From positions 45,249 to 74,685 of the forward strand of contig DHHV01000039.1 in the NCBI GenBank assembly GCA_002403455.1: 29,437 nt of DNA. Reading direction: 5' to 3'. A program made the translations under genes and the position numbers. Source of the DNA: Hyphomonadaceae bacterium UBA4763 (lineage in GTDB: Bacteria; Pseudomonadota; Alphaproteobacteria; Caulobacterales; Aquidulcibacteraceae). This document shows positions 5,994 through 14,949 of the stretch, piece by piece (the stretch's first letter is position 1; the number at the start of each line of letters is the position of its first letter). The notes beneath the pieces were generated by a model. That model searched no databases. It was not told where the DNA came from and saw only the letters and a program-made list of their open reading frames with translations.

Positions 5994-8201
5994 TTATTTC
6001 AACCCCAGCCGCTGCATCAAATAAACCGTCTCAAGCGCGCGCCGACGCGCGGTTTCCTTTAGATTGGCGGCGGCGGCGTGGCCGCCATCGGTGTTTTCGT
6101 AATAATAGAACGGCAGGCCTAGCGCCTCCATTTTCGCCGCCATCTTGCGGGCATGGCCCGGATGGACGCGGTCGTCCTTGGTCGAGGTCACAAAGAACGG
6201 CGTTGGATAGGCCTTGCCGCCCTCCAAATTCTGATAGGGCGAAATCTGTTCCAGAAACGCCCGCTCGGCCGGAATATCCGGGTTGCCATATTCATCAATC
6301 CAGGACGCCCCCGCCAGCAATTTGTGATAGCGGATCATATCCAGCAGCGGCACTTGCACCACCACGGCGTTCCATAAATCCGGGCGCTGGGTCAGCATGA
6401 CGCCCATCAACAGCCCGCCATTTGAGCCGCCCATAATGCCCAAATGCTTGGGCGCGGTGACTTTGCGGGCGATCAGGTCTTCGCCGACCGCGATGAAGTC
6501 GTCATAAATCCGCTGGCGGTTTTGTTTCAGGCCGGCTTGGTGCCAAGCAGGGCCAAACTCGCCGCCGCCGCGAATATTGGCGACGACATAGGCGCCGCCC
6601 TGTTCCAGCCACATCTTGCCGTTGAGCGCGCTATAGCCCGGCGTTTGGGAAATCTGGAAACCGCCATAGGCATAGAGCAAAGTCGGCGTTGTGCTGTCGA
6701 ACGGCATGTCGGCGCGGCGCACCAGGAAATAGGGCACCTTCGTGCCATCGCGCGAGGTGGCTTCATGCTGCTCGACCACCAGGCCGTCAGCGTTGAATTT
6801 CGGCTGCAGCGACTTGATCTTGCGCAGCTCGCCGCTGGCCACATCGACCAGATAGACCGAGGACGGCGTCAGATAATCCTGGAAGCTTGCGAAAATCTGC
6901 CCCTCTTGCGGTCCTGCCCCAAACACGCCGATTGAGCCGGTCTCGGGCAAAGCGACATCGCGCATGGTCCAGGCGCCATCCGCAGACCGCGTGGCGATCG
7001 CGGCGCGGCTGCGCACATTAACCGATCGGGTGATGACGATCCCGGCTTTGGTGATCGCTGCGCCTTCGATTGAATCGCGCGCGCCGGGGCGCAAGATCAG
7101 CTCGGTTTTGGAGACATCGCCTGCGCGCAAGGCCGCAAACGGCGTCGCCACCAAATCGCCCTGCTTGAAACCGGTTTCTGGCCAGTCTTGCTCCAGCGTC
7201 AGCGCCAACCAGCCTTGATACAGGCCAACTGGCGAAGATTTCGGCGGCAGCGGCAGTTTTGTCGCCGATCCGTCTGCGCTGATCACGCTATAGGTCGTGG
7301 TGAAAAACGTGTTGCGGGCGACGGCGATCGGCACGCGCGCGCCGTCGGTGTCTTCGAGATCGCCGGCCCAAAGGCCAGTCTCGTCCTTGCCGATCGCCGC
7401 GACTTGTTGCGCTGCGTTGAGCGCAGTTCCACGCTTCCAAATCCGCAAGGTCGAAGCATAACCCGACGTCGTCACCTGGCCATCGCCCCAATCGGTGCCG
7501 ACCAGCAAATGGTCCTTGTCGATCCAGGCGAGCGAGGATTTCGCCTCCGGCATGACAAAACCTTTGTCGACGAAGACGCCCGCTTCGCGGTCATATTCGC
7601 GCACCGTCACGGCATCCTTGCCGCCGTCCGATAGGTTGACCATGCAATAGCGGCCCTCGGGCTCGAGGCAATTGGCGCCGCGCCAGACCCAATTCTTGCC
7701 CTCGGTCGTCGCCAAATTGTCGACGTCGAGCAGGGTTTCCCATTGCGGTTCATCGGTCAAATAGCTTTGCAGGCGCGCCCGCCGCCACAGCCCGCGCACA
7801 TGCTCGGCGTCTTGCCAAAAATTATAGACCCAGCCTTTATCAAGGCTGCCGGTCGGGATGCGGGCGCGGTCATTGACGATCTCAAGACCCGCGTCGAACA
7901 GGGTCTTAAAGCGCGGATCGCTTTCGAGCTCTTTCAGCGAGCGGGCGTTTTGCGCCTCGACCCAGGCGAGCGGCTTTTCCCCGTCGACCTCTTCCATCCA
8001 TTGGAACGGGTCTTCGCCGCGGGCGAAAGCCGCCAAGGTTTCGTTTGATTGCCGCGATTTGGGCGCACGCGACGCGCTTTCCGCAGCATCCGCCGTCGGA
8101 ATGGTCTGATCAAGATTGGCGCTCACGCCGAATACCCCAAGAAGCACAAACGCCGCCGCTGCGGCTCCAAATCTGGTTGTCACGCGAACCTCCGCCTTCA
8201 T
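5994..8201 (-). CDS. secreted prolyl oligopeptidase (S9 family)
   Basis: This is a serine peptidase of the prolyl oligopeptidase family, which cuts short peptides after proline. The 735-residue protein starts with a signal peptide (MKAEVRVTTR, then a hydrophobic FGAAAAAFVLLGVFG), so it should act in the periplasm. An N-terminal beta-propeller (about 70-470) is followed by an alpha/beta hydrolase domain with the catalytic Ser593 in GGSNGG, Asp676/677 in DDRVHP and His708 in DGGHAAA. The early segment PFQWMEEVDGEKPLAWVEAQN is the typical family opening. The frame stays open upstream to 8429, but that extension runs through tRNA-Leu on the other strand and lacks signal-peptide character, so the ATG at 8201 is preferred. 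It appears to be a single-gene transcript. Confidence 0.93.
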   Translation of the reverse strand: MKAEVRVTTRFGAAAAAFVLLGVFGVSANLDQTIPTADAAESASRAPKSRQSNETLAAFARGEDPFQWMEEVDGEKPLAWVEAQNARSLKELESDPRFKTLFDAGLEIVNDRARIPTGSLDKGWVYNFWQDAEHVRGLWRRARLQSYLTDEPQWETLLDVDNLATTEGKNWVWRGANCLEPEGRYCMVNLSDGGKDAVTVREYDREAGVFVDKGFVMPEAKSSLAWIDKDHLLVGTDWGDGQVTTSGYASTLRIWKRGTALNAAQQVAAIGKDETGLWAGDLEDTDGARVPIAVARNTFFTTTYSVISADGSATKLPLPPKSSPVGLYQGWLALTLEQDWPETGFKQGDLVATPFAALRAGDVSKTELILRPGARDSIEGAAITKAGIVITRSVNVRSRAAIATRSADGAWTMRDVALPETGSIGVFGAGPQEGQIFASFQDYLTPSSVYLVDVASGELRKIKSLQPKFNADGLVVEQHEATSRDGTKVPYFLVRRADMPFDSTTPTLLYAYGGFQISQTPGYSALNGKMWLEQGGAYVVANIRGGGEFGPAWHQAGLKQNRQRIYDDFIAVGEDLIARKVTAPKHLGIMGGSNGGLLMGVMLTQRPDLWNAVVVQVPLLDMIRYHKLLAGASWIDEYGNPDIPAERAFLEQISPYQNLEGGKAYPTPFFVTSTKDDRVHPGHARKMAAKMEALGLPFYYYENTDGGHAAAANLKETARRRALETVYLMQRLGLK

Positions 8202-8334
8202 GAACGTTGTCCGATGGGGGCTTGCCCCTTCTCGTTTTGCGATAAGGCTAGCCGAGGCGGCGGCGGCTGGCAAGGCCGCTTCGGAAGCGGTTGACCGCTG
8301 CGCCGATTTCCACCATAAGCCGCCTTCCCTGCCT

Positions 8335-8419
8335 GCCCAGGTGGCGGAATTGGTAGACGCACCAGTTTCAGGTACTGGCGAGTAACATCGTGGAGGTTCG
8401 AGTCCTCTCCTGGGCACCA
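8335..8419 (+). tRNA. tRNA-Leu (CAG)
   Basis: This is a class II tRNA of 85 bases. The acceptor stem GCCCAGG (8335-8341) pairs with CCTGGGC (8409-8415), with discriminator A and an encoded CCA (8417-8419). The anticodon stem CCAGT/ACTGG encloses a loop with anticodon CAG at 8369-8371. The D-loop (GGTAG) and T-arm (GGTTCGAGTCC) are normal, and the long variable arm GAGTAACATC fits leucine. Confidence 0.97.
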
Positions 8420-8429
8420 TTTGTTTCAA

Positions 8430-8487
8430 GTGCCGTATCGTAGGATAAACCTAAAGTTATCCAGCGGTCGCACCAAATCAACGGCAC
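8430..8487 (+). other. possible structured element downstream of tRNA-Leu
   Basis: The outer arms GTGCCGT (8430-8436) and ACGGCAC (8481-8487) are exact complements and enclose an inner stem, GGATAA (8443-8448) / TTATCC (8457-8462). No U tract follows. It could be a processing or termination structure for the tRNA transcript. Support is limited to these two helices. Confidence 0.3.
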
Positions 8488-8596
8488 ATAGTGATGCTCA
8501 GGTCATCATATGGCATCTAAAACATTAAGGGTCAAAGGCTAAGTATAGCAGGCCCAACCCAACGCGCAGCCCGTTTAGTCATTACGCCTATCTTCC

Positions 8597-9052
8597 TTAC
8601 AACTTCCCGGCCGCGGCTTTGATCGCGCCGCGAATGCTGACATAGGTCGCGCAGCGGCAGAGATTGCCATTCATGGCGACGTCGATATCGGCATCGGTCG
8701 GGGCGGGATTGCTGCGCAGCAAGGCTTCGGCCGACATGATTTGGCCGGCCTGGCAATAGCCGCATTGTGGCACGTCGGCAGCTTCCCAGGCGGCGCGGAT
8801 GGCGTCGGCTTGCGGGCCCGCGAGGCCTTCGATGGTGGTGATGCTTTGCCCTTCGAGCGCGTCATGCGGGGTGACGCAAGCCCGCACCGGGACTTGGTCG
8901 ACATGCACGGTGCAGGCGCCGCATTGGGCGATACCGCAGCCGAATTTCGTGCCCGTTAGGCCCAAATGGTCGCGCAGCACCCATAAAAGCGGCGTACCCG
9001 GGGCTGCGTCCACTGCGCGCGCTTCGCGATTGATCATCAGTGTGATGGCCAT
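8597..9052 (-). CDS. iorA: isoquinoline 1-oxidoreductase-type [2Fe-2S] subunit (IorA-like)
   Basis: This is the small iron-sulfur subunit of a molybdenum hydroxylase of the xanthine dehydrogenase family; it passes electrons from the molybdenum subunit to an acceptor. The 151-residue protein has the plant-type ferredoxin cluster cysteines C39, C44, C47 (CGIAQCGAC) and C59, and a second cluster set C97, C100 (CGYC) and C132, C134 (CRC). The length and both cluster patterns match the family. It lies 11 bases after the stop... of no other gene on this strand but directly follows the large subunit gene (9064-11388), so the order is iorB then iorA in transcription, with a gap of only 11 bases. There is no signal peptide; it may be exported together with the Tat-dependent large subunit. 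The actual substrate cannot be deduced. Confidence 0.9.
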   Translation of the reverse strand: MAITLMINREARAVDAAPGTPLLWVLRDHLGLTGTKFGCGIAQCGACTVHVDQVPVRACVTPHDALEGQSITTIEGLAGPQADAIRAAWEAADVPQCGYCQAGQIMSAEALLRSNPAPTDADIDVAMNGNLCRCATYVSIRGAIKAAAGKL

Positions 9053-9063
9053 CTAAACCTCCT

Positions 9064-11388
9064 TCAAGCGTTACGGCGCTGGGTCAACCGATCGGCGTTC
9101 GGCCCCAGAATGGGCAGGCGCCGGATGCGGACGCCCGTGGCGTTAAAGATTGCATTGGCGAGCGCCGGGGCCGCCGGCGGCGTGCCCGGCTCGCCCACCC
9201 CGCCGGGCGGGCTGGTCGAGTCGACCACATGCACGTCAAACGCCAATGGGGCTTCGGCCATGCGCATCAGCCGCCAATCCGGGAAATTGCCTTGCTCGAT
9301 CGCGCCGGCTTTGGCGGTGATTTGCCCATAAAGCGCGTTGGAGAGGCCATAAATCGTGCCGCCTTCCATCTGGGCGCGGACATGGCGCGGATTGACGACC
9401 GTGCCGGCGTCGACCGCGAGCCAGACATGCGGGATCGAGATGACGCCGTCGGCCGACACCGCGACCTCGACCACGGTCGCCACATAGCTGACAAAAGAGC
9501 GATGCGCGGCAATTCCAAGCCCCCGGCCCTTGGGCAATGTGCGGCCCCAGCCCGCCATCTCCGCGACGATCTCGACGACGCGCGAGAGCCGGCCAGTTTC
9601 GATCGGATAATCTTCTTTCGGGGCGTCATAATTGGCGTAAGCTGCGCCTTCGGCATTCGGGTCGAGCACCCGCGCCGGCCCAATCAATTCGAGCAGATAG
9701 TCTTTCTGGTCGCGCCCGGCGGCATGCGCCATTTCGGCAGCAAAGCTCTGCACCGCAAAGGAATGGTAGATATTGGCGACCGAGCGCAGCCACCCGATCC
9801 GCACATGCGCCGGCGCGCGCCCGCTTTCAACGCGCAGATGCGGCACGGCGAACGGCACATCGGTTGCGCCGAGGCCCATCTCCCCGTCGGAGGGGCTGTC
9901 GACCGTGTTGTTGAACGTCGCCACAATCGGGGGAAATGCGGTGCGGTGCAGATAAGCAGTGCAGGCGCCGTCTGCCGCAAGGCCGGCTTCAAGCCGTTGC
10001 GCGCTGACCGAATGAAAATAGCCATGGCGGAGGTCGTCTTCGCGGGTCCAGGTCACTTTGACCGGGCGCTGCATCTCCTTGGCGATCAGCGCCGCCTCGA
10101 TGACGAAATCCGGCTTGGACTTGCGTCCAAACGCCCCGCCGAGCCAGGTGGCGTTCACCTTGATATTCTCCAGCGGGATTTGCAGAAAGCCGGCCAAGGT
10201 GGCGCGCGTTGCCTGCGGGTCCTGAACGCAGGCCCAGCATTCGAGTTTGTCGTCGGTCCATTCGGCTGTGGCGGAGGGCGGCTCCATCGGCGATTGCGCC
10301 AGATGCGGCGCGTAATATTCCGCGCTGACGCGCTTTGCCGCAGCAGCGAGAGCCGCATCGACATCGCCGCGGCTGCGGCGCGTCTCGCCCGGTTGGCGGA
10401 CAACGTCCATCAGCATGGTTTCGAACGCGGCCGAGTCATAGTCGGCATTGGGTCCGTCGACCCAGTCCACCTTCAGCGCCGCGCGGCCCTGAATGGCCGC
10501 CCAGGTGTCGCGCCCGACGATCGCCACCCCGCCCAGCGGCTTGAACACAGCCGGCGGTTCGAGATCGGGCAAGCGAATGACCCGCTCCACCCCCGGGACG
10601 GCCAAGGCTGGCGCCTCATCCACCGCGCCGGTGCGGCCAAACAGCTGCGGCGGGCGCGCGACGACGGCGTAAAGCAGCCCGGGGCGCTGCACGTCGATGC
10701 CATAGGTTCCTTGCCCGCGAATGATTTTCGGCACGGTCAGTGAGGCGACTTCCTTGCCGATATAGCGCCAGGCCTCGCGGGGTTTGATCTGCAAATCGGC
10801 CTCGGCCGGGATCGGCAGGCGATCGGCGGCCTCGGCAAGCTCGCCATAGCCCAACACGCGCCCGCTGGCGGCGTGGATGACCTTGCCCAGGTCAGCGCGC
10901 ACTCCGCTGCGATCAACCCGCCAGCGCCGCGCGGCGGCCTCCTCCAGCATGGAGCGCATCGCTGCGCCCGCCACCCGCAGCCGGTGGAAGTTGAAGCGAA
11001 CCGAGCGCGATCCGTCGGTATTCTGGTCGCCATATTTGGGATCGCCGAGCGCCTGCACGATTTCGACCTGCGACCAATCGGCCTCGAGTTCGTCGGCAAC
11101 GATCTGCGCCATCGCCGTCCAGACCTGCTGGCCCATTTCCGACCGGTGGCAGGTGATCTTCACCGCACCCGAGGGCTCGATCGCGATCCATAAGGAAGGC
11201 GTGGCGTCACCGCCCTTGACGTCGGTCAGCGGGTTGACGGCAACGCCGGGCGTCTCGCGCCCGCAAGCCGCCAGCGCGAGCCCCATGACGAAAGCGCCCG
11301 ACACGCCGAGCATGCCGCGTCGGCTTAAAGAGAGGGGGCCCGAGGCGGCTGGCGCTTGGGGGGACGCGATCTGACGGGGAATATCCAT
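9064..11388 (-). CDS. iorB: isoquinoline 1-oxidoreductase-type molybdopterin subunit (IorB-like)
   Basis: This is the large molybdopterin cytosine dinucleotide subunit that hydroxylates an aldehyde or N-heteroaromatic substrate. The 774-residue protein begins with a twin-arginine signal (LSRRGMLGVSGAF, then a hydrophobic run ending LALAACG), so the folded cofactor-loaded enzyme is probably exported through Tat and may be membrane-anchored. Family motifs include TWLGGAFGRKSKPDF and, near the C-terminus, GGVGEPGTPPAAPALANAI, where the glutamate of GVGEPG is the expected catalytic base. It precedes the [2Fe-2S] subunit in one operon and is divergent from xdhC and a MocA-like gene, both of which serve cofactor maturation of such enzymes. 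The name isoquinoline oxidoreductase reflects family resemblance only; many relatives act on aldehydes or other compounds. Confidence 0.9.
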   Translation of the reverse strand: MDIPRQIASPQAPAASGPLSLSRRGMLGVSGAFVMGLALAACGRETPGVAVNPLTDVKGGDATPSLWIAIEPSGAVKITCHRSEMGQQVWTAMAQIVADELEADWSQVEIVQALGDPKYGDQNTDGSRSVRFNFHRLRVAGAAMRSMLEEAAARRWRVDRSGVRADLGKVIHAASGRVLGYGELAEAADRLPIPAEADLQIKPREAWRYIGKEVASLTVPKIIRGQGTYGIDVQRPGLLYAVVARPPQLFGRTGAVDEAPALAVPGVERVIRLPDLEPPAVFKPLGGVAIVGRDTWAAIQGRAALKVDWVDGPNADYDSAAFETMLMDVVRQPGETRRSRGDVDAALAAAAKRVSAEYYAPHLAQSPMEPPSATAEWTDDKLECWACVQDPQATRATLAGFLQIPLENIKVNATWLGGAFGRKSKPDFVIEAALIAKEMQRPVKVTWTREDDLRHGYFHSVSAQRLEAGLAADGACTAYLHRTAFPPIVATFNNTVDSPSDGEMGLGATDVPFAVPHLRVESGRAPAHVRIGWLRSVANIYHSFAVQSFAAEMAHAAGRDQKDYLLELIGPARVLDPNAEGAAYANYDAPKEDYPIETGRLSRVVEIVAEMAGWGRTLPKGRGLGIAAHRSFVSYVATVVEVAVSADGVISIPHVWLAVDAGTVVNPRHVRAQMEGGTIYGLSNALYGQITAKAGAIEQGNFPDWRLMRMAEAPLAFDVHVVDSTSPPGGVGEPGTPPAAPALANAIFNATGVRIRRLPILGPNADRLTQRRNA

Positions 11389-11707
11389 GACAAACCTCTC
11401 GTTCGATCCAGGTTGGGTTTAAGGTTGCGCGGGCCCGCAACCAGGGATTTGGAAACCAGTTGATAAGACGCGCCAAGACAAAAATCGCTGCAGACGCGGC
11501 GTGGGTCGGAATTGGTTTTTACGCACTTTTAGGGTCGGCCTTACCGATCGGCGCCAATTCTTAAATCTACACTTGTTTAAGCGGATGTAAAACTCTGCAT
11601 CGACCGGCGCGCCAAGCGTCTAATATGCCGGCGGGGCACATGACCCACGCCTTGAACGAAGGTCGTATGGTTGACACCTTTTCGAAGGAGCGTCAACCAA
11701 GCCATGA
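11389..11707. promoter_or_regulatory. divergent intergenic region with a candidate operator
   Basis: This 319-base region separates the divergent iorBA and xdhC-mocA units and must hold both promoters. The clearest symmetry is CTTAAA (11560-11565) and TTTAAG (11576-11581), six-base arms 10 bases apart in an AT-rich patch, which could be an operator for a shared regulator. I see no ORF of note and no riboswitch-like structure. The promoter role is inferred from gene layout only. Confidence 0.35.
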
Positions 11708-12658
11708 ATGGCCCCTTCCGCCTTTGACCCGACGTTGGAACATCCGCTCGATGTGTTGCGCGCCGCGCTTCGGTATAGCGAAGCCGGCCAGCGCATCGCT
11801 CTAGCGGCCTTGGCGGCGACCGACGGCGGCGGCGTGCGCGCGCCGGGCGCGCTGATGGTCATCGGCGCGGATAGGTCGGTCGCTGGTTATCTCTCCGGCG
11901 GATGCATTGACGCCGATGTCATGTTGCAGGCCCAGGCCGCGTTGGCGGCGTCGGCGCCGCGCCGCGTGCGTTACGGCCAAGGCTCGCCTTTTGTCGATCT
12001 CTCGCTGCCCTGCGGCGGCGCGATAGAGGTCGCCATCACGCCGGACCCGGATTTGCCGGCCATTCATGTCGCTGTGGAGCTTCTGGCGGCGCGCCAGCCG
12101 ATCGCCATCGCGATCGAGGCCGACGGCTTGATCCGCTTGGGCGAACGCTTTGACGCGCCCAGCGCGGCGTTCGTGGCGATGGCGCGCCCGAAATTGCGGT
12201 TGCGGATCGCCGGGCGCGGCGCCGACGCCTTGGCGTTGGCGCGGATCGGGGCAGCGTCGGGGTATGAAGTGGTTCTGTGGAGCCAGGATCCGGCTTGCAT
12301 CGCCGCCGCCAGCGGGATTGGGATCACCGCCCTAGAGCAATTGACCACGCAAAGCGCGCTGCCGGCGCATGGTGACGATCCCTGGACTGCTTTTGCGCTG
12401 ATGGGGCATGACCCGGATTGGGAAGCAGCGCTGCTGATGGATGCGCTGAACGGCCCGGCTTTTTTCATTGGCGCGGTCGGCAGCCGCAAGGCGCAGGCGC
12501 GGCGAGCGGCGGACTTGCGTCAGCGCGGTTGCGCGCCGGCCACGGTCGAGCGGGTGCGCGGGCCGATCGGCCTGGTGCCCTCGCTGCGCGATGCGTCGAT
12601 GCTGGCGGTGTCGGCCTTGGCCGAGATCATCGCCCTATGGCGCGAAACGCCGGCATGA
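11708..12658 (+). CDS. XdhC/CoxI-family molybdenum hydroxylase maturation protein
   Basis: XdhC-family proteins bind the molybdenum cofactor, help sulfurate it and insert it into xanthine dehydrogenase-type enzymes. The 316-residue protein has the N-terminal XdhC/CoxI domain (about 10-85) with the motif GYLSGGCIDADV and the C-terminal Rossmann-like XdhC domain (about 165-300) with FFIGAVGSRKAQARRAADL followed by GPIGL. The start at 11708 is nearly forced, because an in-frame TGA stands at 11705-11707; AAGGAG lies rather far upstream (near 11684). The stop codon overlaps the start of the next gene (ATGA at 12655-12658), so the two are translationally coupled. The divergent iorAB genes encode the likely client enzyme. 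Confidence 0.92.
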   Translation: MAPSAFDPTLEHPLDVLRAALRYSEAGQRIALAALAATDGGGVRAPGALMVIGADRSVAGYLSGGCIDADVMLQAQAALAASAPRRVRYGQGSPFVDLSLPCGGAIEVAITPDPDLPAIHVAVELLAARQPIAIAIEADGLIRLGERFDAPSAAFVAMARPKLRLRIAGRGADALALARIGAASGYEVVLWSQDPACIAAASGIGITALEQLTTQSALPAHGDDPWTAFALMGHDPDWEAALLMDALNGPAFFIGAVGSRKAQARRAADLRQRGCAPATVERVRGPIGLVPSLRDASMLAVSALAEIIALWRETPA

Positions 12659-13284
12659 GCGCCCAACCCGTCGTGCTGGCGTTGCTGGCGAGCGGGCTGT
12701 CGACCCGCTTTGGCGGCGACAAGCTAATGGCCGAACTACAGGGGAGACCCGTTTTGAGCCATACGGCGGCGGCCTTGCAGGGGCGCACCCTGACGGCGCG
12801 CCTGGCGGTGGTGGGAACGGACCAAAACGAGCGGCGCGCATTGCTGGAAGCGGCCGGATGGTCCCTGATCGACAATGACACCCCCGAGGCCGGCCAAGGC
12901 GCGGCTTTGGCGCTGGCCGCCGAGGCGGCCCTGGCGCGGTCCGCCGCGATCATGCTGGTGACGCTGGCGGATATGCCGTTCGTGCCGGATGCCCACCTTG
13001 AGGCGCTGCTCGGCGCCTGTCGCGGCGGCGCTGACGCGGTGTTGAGCGAAGCGGGCGGCGTCGCCGGGCCCCCGGCCGCCTTTGCGGCCCGCGCGCTCGC
13101 GGTCTTGCGGCGTTTGTCGGGTGATCACGGGGCCAAAGCGGCGCTCGGCCAGCTTCACAACGTTGGGCGGATCAGGCTAGAGCCCGCCCATTTTGCCGAT
13201 ATCGACACTAAGGAAGACTTGGCGCGGTGGAATGCTGCGCGGCCGCGGACGCGCCGACAACGTGGGCGAAAATCAACAGGCTGA
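12655..13284 (+). CDS. MocA/MobA-like molybdenum cofactor nucleotidyltransferase
   Basis: This family attaches a nucleotide (usually CMP from CTP) to molybdopterin, producing the dinucleotide cofactor used by xanthine dehydrogenase-type enzymes such as IorAB. The 209-residue protein starts MSAQPVVLALLASGLSTRFG; the segment LASGLSTRFGGDKL (about 11-24) is the nucleotide-binding signature of this superfamily (usually LAAGxSxRMGxxK), and LADMPFV near residue 103 holds the metal-binding aspartate. The ATG at 12655 overlaps the xdhC TGA and gives the usual family length (about 200 residues); the frame stays open further upstream but there it is only a shadow of xdhC. The last 15 residues are very arginine-rich and may be a disordered tail. 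CTP rather than GTP preference is inferred from the context. Confidence 0.9.
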   Translation: MSAQPVVLALLASGLSTRFGGDKLMAELQGRPVLSHTAAALQGRTLTARLAVVGTDQNERRALLEAAGWSLIDNDTPEAGQGAALALAAEAALARSAAIMLVTLADMPFVPDAHLEALLGACRGGADAVLSEAGGVAGPPAAFAARALAVLRRLSGDHGAKAALGQLHNVGRIRLEPAHFADIDTKEDLARWNAARPRTRRQRGRKSTG

Positions 13285-13389
13285 CTTGAGGATGCGGGAA
13301 CCCACAATTCGAGCAGACGGCTTAACGCGGCTCAGGGGCCGTGTGTCGCGTCAACAATCGGCCAGGGGGATTTGGAAAGCGGCGCGCGC

Positions 13390-14949
13390 TCATTCCCACT
13401 CGATTGTGCCGGGCGGCTTGCTGGTGACGTCATAGACGACCCGATTCACCCCGCGCACTTCGTTGATGATCCGCGTCGACACCCGCGCCAGAAACTCATG
13501 CGAGAACGGATAATAATCGGCTGTCATGCCATCGACCGAGGTCACCGCCCGCAGCGCCAACACCTGTTCATAGGTGCGCGCATCGCCCATGACGCCAACC
13601 GTGCGCACCGGCAACAGCACGGCGAAGGCCTGCCAAATCGCGTCATAAAGGCCGGCTTTGCGGATTTCCTCAAGATATATCGCATCGGCTTTGCGCAGGG
13701 TCGCCAGGCCCGCCCGATCGATCGCGCCGGGCATGCGGATGGCAAGGCCCGGCCCCGGAAAGGGATGGCGCCCGACAAAGGCTTCCGGCAAGCCCAATTC
13801 GCGCCCCAAGGCGCGCACTTCGTCTTTGAACAATTCGCGCAGCGGTTCGACCAATTGCATCTTCATGCGTTCGGGCAGGCCGCCGACATTATGGTGGCTC
13901 TTGATCGTCACCGACGGCCCACCGGTAAACGACACGCTCTCAATCACGTCCGGATAAAGCGTGCCTTGCGCCAGAAACGGCGCGCCGCCGAGTTTGCCGG
14001 CTTCGCGCTCGAAGACCTCGATAAAGGTCGCGCCGATGATTTTTCGTTTGGCTTCAGGGTCCGCAACGCCCTCGAGCCGTCCCAAAAATGTCTCGCCGGC
14101 CTCGACATGCACGAGCGGAATGTTGAAATGACCGCGAAACAACGCGACGACGTCTTCGGCTTCGCCTTGGCGCATCAAACCCGTGTCGACGAACACGCAG
14201 GTGACCTGCGCCCCGATCGCCTCATGGATCAGCACCGCGGCGACGGCGCTATCGACCCCGCCAGACAGCCCGCACAGCACGCGCGCTGCGCCGACCTGGG
14301 CGCGGATCTTGGCGATCGCCTCGGCGCGATAGGCCGCCATGCTCCAATCGCTGGCAAAGCCGGCGATTCCATGGGTGAAATTGCGCAAGAGCGCCCGCCC
14401 GTTTGGGGTGTGAACGACCTCGGGGTGAAATTGCACGCCGTAAAGGCGCCGGTCGGGGTCTTCGATCGCCGCAAAAGGCGCATTGGCGCTCTGCGCAATG
14501 GCGAAAAACCCGGGAGGCAGCGCCTCGACCCGGTCGCCATGGCTCATCCAGACCGGCGCGCGCGCGCCGATTCCGCCAAATCCGGCAAAAAGCGGACTTT
14601 CGGCGCAGATCTCGATCTCGGCCCGGCCAAATTCGCGATGCGCCGCCGGGGCAACGCGACCGCCAAGGCGCGCGCACATCGCCTGTTCGCCATAGCAAAT
14701 GCCTAGCACCGGCGCGCCGATCGAAAATATCGCCAGATCGGCTTGCGGGCTCTGGGCCTCGTGAACGCTGGCCGGCCCGCCGGAAAGAATGATCGCGCGC
14801 GGCGCTAGCCGCGCCAAAAAGGCCGCATCGACGACCTGGAACGGGTGAATTTCGCAATAAACGCCGCTTTCGCGTACAGCCCGCGCGATCAATTGGGTGA
14901 CTTGGCTGCCGAAATCGACGATGAGCAATGTTTGGTGAGGAGCTGGCAT
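13390..14949 (-). CDS. guaA: GMP synthase (glutamine-hydrolysing)
   Basis: GuaA converts XMP to GMP with ATP and glutamine in purine synthesis. The 519-residue protein has an N-terminal class I glutamine amidotransferase domain with nucleophile Cys85 (GICYGEQ), His175 and Glu177 (VQFHPEV); an ATP-pyrophosphatase domain with the P-loop SGGVDS (229-234); and a C-terminal dimerisation domain ending in VVYDVTSKPPGTIEWE, the normal family terminus. I chose the ATG at 14949 (MPAPHQTLLIVDFG) because homologues start just before the IVDFGSQ strand; in-frame starts further upstream would add up to 30 unusual residues. It converges with the mocA-like gene and is divergent from an AT-rich patch. No obvious terminator is seen between 13285 and 13389. 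Confidence 0.97.
   Translation of the reverse strand: MPAPHQTLLIVDFGSQVTQLIARAVRESGVYCEIHPFQVVDAAFLARLAPRAIILSGGPASVHEAQSPQADLAIFSIGAPVLGICYGEQAMCARLGGRVAPAAHREFGRAEIEICAESPLFAGFGGIGARAPVWMSHGDRVEALPPGFFAIAQSANAPFAAIEDPDRRLYGVQFHPEVVHTPNGRALLRNFTHGIAGFASDWSMAAYRAEAIAKIRAQVGAARVLCGLSGGVDSAVAAVLIHEAIGAQVTCVFVDTGLMRQGEAEDVVALFRGHFNIPLVHVEAGETFLGRLEGVADPEAKRKIIGATFIEVFEREAGKLGGAPFLAQGTLYPDVIESVSFTGGPSVTIKSHHNVGGLPERMKMQLVEPLRELFKDEVRALGRELGLPEAFVGRHPFPGPGLAIRMPGAIDRAGLATLRKADAIYLEEIRKAGLYDAIWQAFAVLLPVRTVGVMGDARTYEQVLALRAVTSVDGMTADYYPFSHEFLARVSTRIINEVRGVNRVVYDVTSKPPGTIEWE

Noticed and set aside
8202..8429. N-terminal extension of the prolyl oligopeptidase frame
   Set aside because: The extra 76 codons run across tRNA-Leu on the opposite strand, and the signal peptide starts only at 8201.
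8335..8596. tRNA-Leu as an integration site for a mobile element
   Set aside because: No repeat of the tRNA 3' end and no integrase gene are visible nearby.
12418..12654. Upstream extension of the MocA-like frame
   Set aside because: It lies within xdhC in another frame, and the ATG overlapping the xdhC stop gives the normal protein length.
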